From Microbacteriaceae bacterium (GTDB lineage Bacteria > Actinomycetota > Actinomycetes > Actinomycetales > Microbacteriaceae): a stretch of 8,315 bases of DNA. This document shows positions 1-4,586 of this stretch, one piece after another (within the stretch, counting starts at the first letter, position 1; each line of letters opens with the position of its first letter). Where the stretch lies: contig CANGGA010000041.1 of NCBI GenBank assembly GCA_947453285.1, forward strand, positions 1 through 8,315, in the 5' to 3' direction. Below the pieces are notes generated by a model. That model did no database searches and had not been told where the DNA came from. It was given only the letters and a program-made list of their open reading frames with translations. The translations under genes were made by a program, and so were the position numbers.

Positions 1-120
1 ACTGCCGGTAACCACGGTTCAAACCATCTAGAACTATCGGCTAACCACCAACCGTTTCCCAGCGCAAACCCAGACAGCAGTGGTGATGTTGTCGTGAGCC
101 AATCAATACAAAGGAGCAAC
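1..120. other. Leader/intergenic region upstream of the DUF4190 gene
   Basis: No gene can be supported in the first 120 bases. The stretch directly before the DUF4190 gene carries its ribosome binding site, AAGGAG at 111-116. I looked for a TAnnnT -10 element with a TTGNNN -35 at a suitable distance and found no convincing pair. A short inverted repeat AACC-AC-GGTT at 10-19 is too small to interpret. The end of an upstream gene could lie to the left of the window. Confidence 0.4.
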
Positions 121-495
121 ATGGCAATCAAAAAGACAGCAGCCGACGAGGTTGCCGCAGCACCTGAATCAAAGAGCTTCAACTTCAACTCGCTAAACAC
201 CCTCGCAGTGGTTTCACTCGCGACGGCATTGACTGGGTTCGGCGCAGTCGCCGGAATCGTCACCGGACACTTCGCTCTAGCTCAGCTAAAGCAGAAGGCA
301 AAGTCTGGCCGTGGCCTAGCAATCGCCGGTTTGGCAATTGGTTACGCAACCATCGGTCTATGGATCATCGGTGGAATCGCAATGGCAGTGCTTCGGGTTC
401 GTGGCTATGTTGGCAACGGACCAATGATGGGCGGCTTCATGGGCCCGGATGACAACCGCGGCGGACAACCAGGCGGAATGGGCTGGAACAACTAA
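121..495 (+). CDS. DUF4190 domain-containing small membrane protein
   Basis: This encodes a 124-residue protein of unknown molecular function, predicted to sit in the cytoplasmic membrane. A hydrophilic N-terminus (1-26) is followed by a hydrophobic helix (about 28-50), the motif GHFAL (49-53) with a short basic linker, then GRGLAIAGLAIGY (63-75) leading into a second helix (about 66-91). This order (helix, GHxAL, basic linker, GRGLAIAGLxxGY, helix) is the hallmark of DUF4190, common in actinobacteria. The tail (95-124) is rich in Gly, Met and Asn and probably disordered. I chose ATG 121 because AAGGAG lies four bases before it. A GTG at 94 is in frame, but its extension encodes the ribosome binding site itself and adds no conserved sequence. 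The gene is monocistronic and converges with the methyltransferase gene 19 bp away. Confidence 0.85.
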   Translation: MAIKKTAADEVAAAPESKSFNFNSLNTLAVVSLATALTGFGAVAGIVTGHFALAQLKQKAKSGRGLAIAGLAIGYATIGLWIIGGIAMAVLRVRGYVGNGPMMGGFMGPDDNRGGQPGGMGWNN

Positions 496-498
496 CCC

Positions 499-516
499 AA
501 GGCCCTAAACGGCTTT
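499..516 (+). terminator. Weak terminator-like hairpin between convergent genes
   Basis: AAGGCC (499-504) can pair with GGCTTT (511-516) through a six-base loop, giving a six-pair stem with one G-U pair, followed by ATTTG. The stem is short and runs into the 3' end of the convergent methyltransferase gene (stop codon 517-515). It is the only terminator candidate in the 19-bp gap, and I regard it as marginal. Confidence 0.3.
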
Positions 517-1714
517 ATTTGAGCGGCTCGGCAATGAGCGCTCGGTGATCGTCGCCAACTCTGGTGAGAATCAGAGTGGCGGCGATTTCGCCTTTAAGGC
601 TCATCTCTTTGCGCAATTGCTCTGGCACAACATCGACGCCTCGTTTTTTGATTTCGAGAGTGCCGATGTTTTTGTCGCGAAGGTAGGCCTTTAGTTTCTT
701 GCGATCGAATGCCATCTCGTCTAAAACTTTGAAGCCGCGCATGAACGGTGAATCGATTACCGTGTCTGAAGACAGGTATGCAATCTCGCGCGAAATCAAA
801 GTGGCATCTACATCGCGAGCAAGTTCTGCGATCAGGTGCGATCGCACAACAGCGTTGTCTGGCTCATAGATGAACTGCTTCAGGGGAGCAATCTCGGCAA
901 CTTCGCTTTCGAATTCTTCGCTGACGATTTCGTGACGCCCACTCGAATTAACAACGGTGGCAGCACGCTTCACCTTTGGTCGCTTGACCTCGCCAAACCA
1001 AAGCGCCAATTCGACCAGGTCGCCGTCAATCGAAAGCCACTGCGCCTCGGCGTCTTCTGCGATTGCTTCGTGGGGGTGGCCTGGGCCAAGCTTGATGCCG
1101 GTGGGTTTGGTGCGAGCCTGCTCGACCACCCAGTCAAAATTCGGCGCGAATTGTGACGGGTCGAACTTTCGTGTGGCCCGCTCACCCTTGCCGTCGAGCT
1201 CTCGACGAGCCGGGTCGAAAAAGAGCGCCTCGAATTGCGAAAGATCGAGGGTCGTGATGTCTGCCTGTTCGACTTCAACGTTTTCGAAGGCGCCAAGGTT
1301 AAACACGGCGAGGGCCGCGGTGACCTCATCGATTTCGAAGGCTCGAACGTTTAGGTCGATGGCTCCCATCGCCATCGATTCCGCTCCGAGCCCACAGCCG
1401 AGATCTGCTACCTCTGTGATGCCGGCGCCGCGAAAGCGCCCCGCGTGAAGAGCGGCGGCCTGCAGTCGAGACGCCTGCTCGAGGCCATCCTCGGTAAAAA
1501 GCATGCCGTCGGTAAAGTCGCCAAACTTCTTTCGCGCACGCCTGCGCAACTTGGCCTGGGTCAGAACCGCGGCTACCAAGCCAGCGTCGTAGCCCTCGGC
1601 CCGCAAGGCGCTGACCAGTTTGACCACGTCGGCCTTGGCATCGAGGTCGCCAATCGAGCCCAGCAGGGCAAGGGCCTCGGGGGTAAAGAGCTTGAATAGC
1701 TCGGCGCGTTCCAT
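515..1714 (-). CDS. Class I SAM-dependent methyltransferase with THUMP-like C-terminal domain
   Basis: This 399-residue cytoplasmic protein is probably a methyltransferase; the substrate is unknown, and an RNA target is suggested only by the THUMP-like domain. A helical N-terminus (1-95) precedes a Rossmann-type fold. It shows SAM motif I VADLGCGLGAES (102-113), an acidic residue pair in FEIDE (126-130) at the expected ribose-binding position, ADI (151-153), and the post-strand-4 motif FFDPARR (165-171), where N6-methyltransferases would have a (D/N)PPY motif. The C-terminal part (about 320-398, with FKVLDE, KKRGVDVVPE and a final LILTRVGDDHRALIAEPL) matches the THUMP-like domain found on this actinobacterial family. 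The start is fixed tightly: an in-frame TAA (1726-1724) lies just upstream of ATG 1714, and there is no Shine-Dalgarno sequence, which fits a leaderless mRNA. It is divergent from groES, an arrangement I recall as common in related genomes. A family assignment is safe; a function is not. Confidence 0.85.
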   Translation of the reverse strand: MERAELFKLFTPEALALLGSIGDLDAKADVVKLVSALRAEGYDAGLVAAVLTQAKLRRRARKKFGDFTDGMLFTEDGLEQASRLQAAALHAGRFRGAGITEVADLGCGLGAESMAMGAIDLNVRAFEIDEVTAALAVFNLGAFENVEVEQADITTLDLSQFEALFFDPARRELDGKGERATRKFDPSQFAPNFDWVVEQARTKPTGIKLGPGHPHEAIAEDAEAQWLSIDGDLVELALWFGEVKRPKVKRAATVVNSSGRHEIVSEEFESEVAEIAPLKQFIYEPDNAVVRSHLIAELARDVDATLISREIAYLSSDTVIDSPFMRGFKVLDEMAFDRKKLKAYLRDKNIGTLEIKKRGVDVVPEQLRKEMSLKGEIAATLILTRVGDDHRALIAEPLK

Positions 1715-1726
1715 CAGGCAAGGTTA
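1715..1726 (-). promoter_or_regulatory. Leaderless promoter -10 element for the methyltransferase gene
   Basis: Read on the minus strand, TAACCT (1726-1721) fits the actinobacterial TAnnnT -10 consensus. It is followed by exactly six bases, TGCCTG, and then the ATG at 1714. That spacing puts the transcription start on the A of the start codon, and no purine-rich ribosome binding site is present. The -35 region (about 1744-1750) has no good match. The -10 TAA doubles as an in-frame stop codon, so translation cannot begin upstream of it. Confidence 0.55.
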
Positions 1727-1762
1727 ATCGACGCCACCGGTGCTTGGGCGCAGATGGGTGAG

Positions 1763-1789
1763 TTAGCACTCACCTTGACCGAGTGCCAA
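1763..1789. promoter_or_regulatory. CIRCE element (HrcA operator)
   Basis: The sequence TTAGCACTC (1763-1771), nine bases, then GAGTGCCAA (1781-1789) matches the CIRCE consensus TTAGCACTC-N9-GAGTGCTAA at 17 of 18 arm positions; the one difference is C for T in the right arm. HrcA is known to bind this element and repress groE genes, with release on heat shock. It covers the -35 hexamer of the groES promoter, so bound HrcA would block RNA polymerase directly. It also lies about 50 bp upstream of the methyltransferase start on the other strand, but does not overlap that promoter's -10. Confidence 0.92.
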
Positions 1790-1803
1790 CCATGAATTAG
1801 AGT
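1775..1803 (+). promoter_or_regulatory. groES promoter, housekeeping type
   Basis: TTGACC (1775-1780) is a five-of-six match to the -35 consensus, and TAGAGT (1798-1803) fits TAnnnT, separated by exactly 17 bp. The predicted transcription start is near 1810, giving a leader of about 42 bases with the ribosome binding site AGAGG at 1843-1847. The -35 lies within the CIRCE spacer, as expected for an HrcA-repressed promoter. Confidence 0.75.
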
Positions 1804-1851
1804 TTTCAAGTGGCCAGAAGGCCAACTAACCACCTAGACAGAAGAGGCAAC

Positions 1852-2148
1852 ATGTCTGTTTCAATCAAGCCACTAGAAGATCGCATCGTCGTTCAGCCGG
1901 TTGAGGCCGAGCAGGTAACCGCATCTGGTCTTGTCATTCCTGACACCGCCAAAGAGCGCCCACAAGAGGCCGAGGTTATCGCAGTTGGTCCGGGTCGCAT
2001 CGACGACCACGGAAACCGCGTTCCGGTTGACGTAAAGGTCGGCGACAAGGTGATCTTCTCGAAGTACGGCGGCACCGAGCTGAAGTACAACGGCGTCGAG
2101 TACCTAGTGCTTTCGGCTCGCGACGTTCTCGCAGTAGTTGAGCGCTAA
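1852..2148 (+). CDS. groES: Co-chaperonin GroES (Hsp10)
   Basis: The 98-residue product is the cytoplasmic lid of the GroEL chaperonin. It forms a heptameric dome that caps the folding chamber and promotes release of folded proteins. The family opening KPLEDRIVVQP (6-16) is present. It is followed by the mobile loop (about 18-37), whose SGLVIPD (25-31) contacts GroEL, then VIAVGPG (42-48), the roof loop around DDHGNRV, and the closing KVGDKVIFSKYGGTELKYNG. Length and sequence are fully typical. ATG 1852 is chosen over in-frame starts further upstream because it gives the canonical N-terminus and follows AGAGG by four bases. Expression should be heat-inducible through the CIRCE element. groEL does not follow; the next gene is a permease, so groEL must lie elsewhere. 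Confidence 0.97.
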   Translation: MSVSIKPLEDRIVVQPVEAEQVTASGLVIPDTAKERPQEAEVIAVGPGRIDDHGNRVPVDVKVGDKVIFSKYGGTELKYNGVEYLVLSARDVLAVVER

Positions 2149-3073
2149 AACCCAAACTCCGAAAAGCCCCGCGCATAATTATGCTCGGGGTTTTTCTCTT
2201 GGCCTGACTGCATACCTAATCTGGGGAAGCTTTCCGCTAATCATCTCGATGCTCGGTTTCGCGGGCCCTTTTGAAATCGTGGTGTGGCGAATTATCTTCG
2301 GCTTTCTAACCGCTGTGGTGTTGATTGCTGCGACCAAGAGCTTTGGGTCGCTTCGTGAAGTTTTCAAATCTAAAACCAACATCGCCTGGATAGCCGCCAG
2401 TTCGATTTTCATCTTTATCAACTGGCTGGTCTATGTGATTGCCATCTCCGGTCACCACGTGGTCGAGGCTTCGCTCGGCTATTTCATAAACCCGCTGGTC
2501 ACGATTCTGCTCGCAGTGTTTTTCTTGAAAGAGAAACTCTCTCGTTATCAGTGGATTGCCGTTGGCTTCGGCGCGCTCGCGGTTATTGTGCTCACCTTTG
2601 ACTATGGTCGCCTGCCGTGGATTGCCCTAACCCTCGCAGCTTCGTTCGGCATTTATGGCTTGGCGAAAAACCAACTTGGCGGCAAGGTCTCAGCTTTGAA
2701 CAGCTTCGCAATCGAATCTGGTTTCGTGGTGCCAATCGCAATTGTGCAACTCGTCTTGGTGCAAACAATCGGCGGCGGCATCATGTTCGGGGCGAACGGT
2801 GCCTGGGGCAGCGCCGGCTTGATCATGTATGGCGCCATGACGGCCATCCCGTTAATTTTGTTTGGAGCCGCTGCCCAGCACCTGCCCCTGCGGTTCATGG
2901 GGTTCATGCAATACCTGACTCCGATCATTCAGTTCACCCTCGGCCTCGCCGTCTTTCACGAGCCGATGCCGACTGCCCGCTGGCTTGGCTTCGCTCTGGT
3001 CTGGTGCGGGCTGGCTTCGCTCATTTTTGAGGCCCTAAAAGGCACTCGAAACAACATTGTTATCAAGCGCTAA
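2138..3073 (+). CDS. rarD: RarD-like EamA/DMT-family permease
   Basis: This 311-residue integral membrane protein is of the EamA (drug/metabolite transporter) superfamily, RarD branch, with about ten hydrophobic helices and the usual length. Diagnostic stretches are LTAYLIWGSFPL (23-34), the NW...HHVVEASLGYFINPL region in the first half, FFLKEKLSRYQW, and in the second half QYLTPIIQFTLGLAVFHEP followed by the last helix. The transported substrate of RarD proteins is unsettled. The start is unusual: an in-frame TAG at 2135-2137 is followed at once by TTG 2138, and no other ATG, GTG or TTG lies before the conserved first helix (next ATG at 2249, inside it). TTG 2138 therefore appears forced. 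It overlaps groES by 11 bases, lacks a Shine-Dalgarno sequence, and places the groES terminator hairpin within codons 10-18. Translation is probably coupled to groES termination. A CTG start at 2204 is a less likely alternative. Confidence 0.85.
   Translation: MSAKTQTPKSPAHNYARGFSLGLTAYLIWGSFPLIISMLGFAGPFEIVVWRIIFGFLTAVVLIAATKSFGSLREVFKSKTNIAWIAASSIFIFINWLVYVIAISGHHVVEASLGYFINPLVTILLAVFFLKEKLSRYQWIAVGFGALAVIVLTFDYGRLPWIALTLAASFGIYGLAKNQLGGKVSALNSFAIESGFVVPIAIVQLVLVQTIGGGIMFGANGAWGSAGLIMYGAMTAIPLILFGAAAQHLPLRFMGFMQYLTPIIQFTLGLAVFHEPMPTARWLGFALVWCGLASLIFEALKGTRNNIVIKR
2162..2195 (+). terminator. Rho-independent terminator of groES, inside rarD
   Basis: CCCCG (2167-2171) pairs with CGGGG (2186-2190). 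The stem continues past one C/T mismatch through GCAT/ATGC to an AATT loop, giving about nine pairs with one internal mismatch. It is followed directly by TTTTTCTCTT, with AAAA on the 5' side. The hairpin begins 18 bases after the groES stop. It lies within the rarD reading frame, so rarD would need readthrough, anti-termination by translating ribosomes, or its own promoter. The palindromic centre also creates -10-like sequences (CATAAT at 2174, TATGCT at 2180), but without matching -35 elements. Confidence 0.8.
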
Positions 3074-3104
3074 TCCCTTTATTTATAGGCATTCCAGCCC
3101 GATG

Positions 3105-3130
3105 TGTCACTTGAAGTGACAAATTGTTAC
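3105..3130. promoter_or_regulatory. Putative operator: 17-bp palindrome with three phased GTNAC half-sites
   Basis: TGTCACTTGAAGTGACA (3105-3121) is a perfect palindrome with 8-bp arms about a central G. Its right arm also forms a second, overlapping inverted repeat with the following bases: GTGACAA (3116-3122), A, TTGTTAC (3124-3130), six of seven pairs. The result is three GTNAC half-sites at 3106, 3116 and 3126, exactly 10 bp apart and so on one face of the helix. The palindrome centre is about 62 bp before the predicted livK start point, a position typical of activators. I cannot name the regulator. GlnR boxes use gTnAc half-sites, but with 11-bp spacing, so the match is imperfect. The palindrome might alternatively fold as a weak hairpin after rarD, but no U-tract follows. 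Confidence 0.6.
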
Positions 3131-3148
3131 CGGCTCTTTATTTAGCCG
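3131..3148. repeat. Short inverted repeat CGGCT-N8-AGCCG
   Basis: CGGCT (3131-3135) and AGCCG (3144-3148) flank an A/T-rich 8-base centre. The repeat sits between the palindromic operator and the putative livK -10 and covers the expected -35 position. It has no U-tract after it on the + strand, so it is not a standard rarD terminator. The arms are short and it could be chance. Confidence 0.35.
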
Positions 3149-3156
3149 AAACATCC

Positions 3157-3175
3157 GCTAGGTAGACTGCCTAGC
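3157..3175 (+). promoter_or_regulatory. Putative livK -10 element inside an inverted repeat
   Basis: TAGACT (3163-3168) fits the TAnnnT -10 consensus and would place transcription start at about 3174-3176, giving a leader near 50 bases. It lies in the centre of the inverted repeat GCTAGG (3157-3162) / CCTAGC (3170-3175), so a dimeric repressor there would occlude the promoter. No good -35 is found: TTTAGC at 3141-3146 (16-bp spacer) matches only at three positions. A weak -35 is consistent with dependence on an activator at the upstream palindrome, which is inference. Confidence 0.45.
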
Positions 3176-3178
3176 ACG

Positions 3179-3199
3179 GCAGAACCACAGGCGTTCTGT
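3179..3199 (+). promoter_or_regulatory. livK 5' leader hairpin
   Basis: CAGAAC (3180-3185) pairs with GTTCTG (3193-3198) around a seven-base loop, extendable by a G-U pair (3179/3199). It falls just after the predicted start point and ends 11 bases before the ribosome binding site AAGGAG (3211-3216). It could stabilise the 5' end of the abundant livK message or be a protein-binding site. It matches no riboswitch class I recognise. Confidence 0.4.
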
Positions 3200-3223
3200 C
3201 AAATCAAAACAAGGAGCTATTTA

Positions 3224-4504
3224 ATGAGCGCATTCGCGAACAAGAAGTTCGTTGCCGCAGTTGCAGTTGTTGCAGCCGCCGCACTCGCACTTTCGGGCTG
3301 TGCATCGAAGGGTGACTCGTACGCCAAGGGCGACGGCACTCTAAAGTTCGGTGGAGTTCTTCCACTAACTGGTGCACTTTCATTCCTATCACCACCTGAA
3401 ATCGCTGGTGCTGAACTTGCAGTTCAGGACATCAACGCAGCCGGTGGCGTTCTAGGCAAGCCAGTTACCTGGACTGTTGAAGACTCATCAGACGGTGACC
3501 ACCCAGAGGTTGCTCCAGCATCTGCTACCAAGGTTCTTGGCGAAGGTGTTGACGTAGTCGTTGGTGCAGCTGCATCAGGCGTAACCCGTTTGATCATCGA
3601 CCAGATCACCAAGGCAAAGACCGTACAGATCTCAATGTCGAACACCGCACCTGACCTTTCAACCTGGAAGGATGGCGGCTACTACTTCCGTACTGCTCCA
3701 TCAGACCTTCTTCAGGGTGCAATCGTTGGTAACACCATCGTTCAGGACGGTAACCAGAACGTAGCAATCATTTACCAGCAGACTTCATATGGTGAGGGCC
3801 TTGACACCAAGGCAAAGTCAACCATCGAAGCTGCAGGTGCAACTGTTGTTGCTAACCTTCCTTTCCCTGAAGCAGAGACCAACTTCGACACCATTGTCGA
3901 CCAGGTTGTTGCAGCAGGTGCTGACTCAGTTCTAGTTATCTCATACGACGAGATCAAGAAGATCGTTCCAGCTCTTCAGAAGAAGAAGTTCGACGGTTCA
4001 AAGATTTACTTCGTTGACGGTAACTTGGCTAACTTCTCTGACCAGTCATGGAAGGGTTACATCGCAGGCTCAAAGGGAACCCTTCCTGGCGGCAAGCTAA
4101 ACGACGCTTTCAAGACCCGCGCAGCTGAGTTGTACAAGGCTAACCACGGTGCAGAGCTAACCGAGACCGCTTACCTAGCCGAGAGCTACGACGCAGTTGT
4201 GCTCTGTGCACTTGCTGCAGAAGCAGCTGGCAACGACTCAGGTGACGCAATCTCGAAGAACCTACAGGCAGTTTCAACTGGCGGCGACAAGTTCGACGTT
4301 GCTAGCGGAGACTCAGTAGCAGTAATCAAGGCTGCACTTGAGGCTGCTAAGGCTGGCAAGGACGTCGACTTCGACGGCTTCTCAGGCCCAATCGACTTCG
4401 ATGACAACGGTGACCCTACCGGTGCATCGATTGGTATCTACCAGTACGGCAAGGACGGCACCAACAGCCTCCTCAACGTAGTTGCAGGTAACTCAGTCAA
4501 GTAG
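3224..4504 (+). CDS. livK: Branched-chain amino acid-type ABC transporter substrate-binding lipoprotein
   Basis: This 426-residue extracellular binding protein captures substrate for the Liv ABC importer encoded opposite. The N-terminus has lysines (7-8), a hydrophobic stretch (9-23) and lipobox LSGC (23-26), so C26 should be lipidated and anchor the protein to the outer face of the membrane. The mature part is a type I periplasmic-binding fold (Peripla_BP_6): strand GGVLPLTG near residue 43, AELAVQDINAAGGVLGKPV, then a segment near VVVGAAASGVT that normally lines the ligand pocket. Branched-chain amino acids are the likely ligands, but related proteins bind other amino acids, amides or urea, and the pocket cannot be decided by eye. 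AAGGAG lies seven bases before the ATG. Codon use is narrow (GCA/GCT, AAG, TTC, AAC, GAC), suggesting high expression. It has its own promoter region and terminator and converges with livF. Confidence 0.9.
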   Translation: MSAFANKKFVAAVAVVAAAALALSGCASKGDSYAKGDGTLKFGGVLPLTGALSFLSPPEIAGAELAVQDINAAGGVLGKPVTWTVEDSSDGDHPEVAPASATKVLGEGVDVVVGAAASGVTRLIIDQITKAKTVQISMSNTAPDLSTWKDGGYYFRTAPSDLLQGAIVGNTIVQDGNQNVAIIYQQTSYGEGLDTKAKSTIEAAGATVVANLPFPEAETNFDTIVDQVVAAGADSVLVISYDEIKKIVPALQKKKFDGSKIYFVDGNLANFSDQSWKGYIAGSKGTLPGGKLNDAFKTRAAELYKANHGAELTETAYLAESYDAVVLCALAAEAAGNDSGDAISKNLQAVSTGGDKFDVASGDSVAVIKAALEAAKAGKDVDFDGFSGPIDFDDNGDPTGASIGIYQYGKDGTNSLLNVVAGNSVK

Positions 4505-4517
4505 TCGAAAGACAACA

Positions 4518-4549
4518 CAAAACCCCCGGGCGAACGCTCGGGGGTTTTG
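4518..4549. terminator. Strong bidirectional terminator between livK and livF
   Basis: CAAAACCCCCG (4518-4528) pairs perfectly with CGGGGGTTTTG (4539-4549). The stem extends by one G-U and two G-C pairs to a GAAC loop, about 14 pairs in all. T-rich sequence follows on the + strand (TTTTGCTTTG), and the A-run on the left arm supplies T-rich sequence on the minus strand. It begins 13 bases after the livK stop and lies 37 bases beyond the livF stop, so it can serve both convergent units. Confidence 0.9.
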
Positions 4550-4554
4550 CTTTG

Positions 4555-4579
4555 CCCTGGCCAGAGAGAGCGACCAGGG
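4555..4579 (-). repeat. Inverted repeat at the 3' end of the livF transcript
   Basis: CCCTGG (4555-4560) and CCAGGG (4574-4579) flank a 13-base centre, seven bases beyond the livF stop codon. Neither strand has a T-run directly after it, so it is not a terminator alone. On the minus strand it precedes the strong hairpin and could protect the 3' end of the operon mRNA. Confidence 0.35.
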
Positions 4580-4586
4580 ATGTCTC

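Noticed and set aside
957..1448. Long + strand open frame opposite the methyltransferase gene
   Set aside because: The minus-strand frame has clear SAM-binding motifs, whereas this translation is rich in Ser, Arg and Pro with no recognisable fold or ribosome binding site.
1326..1769. Minus-strand frame overlapping the methyltransferase start and part of the CIRCE element
   Set aside because: It is out of frame with the real gene, Arg/Gly-rich, and would run through the regulatory region; no domain is recognisable.
2617..3030. + strand frame overlapping rarD in another phase
   Set aside because: The rarD frame gives conserved transmembrane helices across the same stretch; this one gives Arg/Trp/His-rich sequence typical of an out-of-frame reading of membrane-protein codons.
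3105..3121. Palindrome read as a CRP/GlxR site
   Set aside because: CRP/GlxR sites need TGTGA-N6-TCACA. Here the arms are TGTCA and TGACA with seven bases between, so the half-sites do not match.
3105..3148. Dyads after rarD read as its intrinsic terminator
   Set aside because: Neither the palindrome (3-base loop at most) nor CGGCT-N8-AGCCG is followed by a T-run on the + strand, so rarD termination remains unassigned.
4555..4579. CCCTGG/CCAGGG repeat as a second terminator
   Set aside because: The loop is 13 bases and no T-tract follows on either strand; the adjoining 14-pair hairpin already explains termination.
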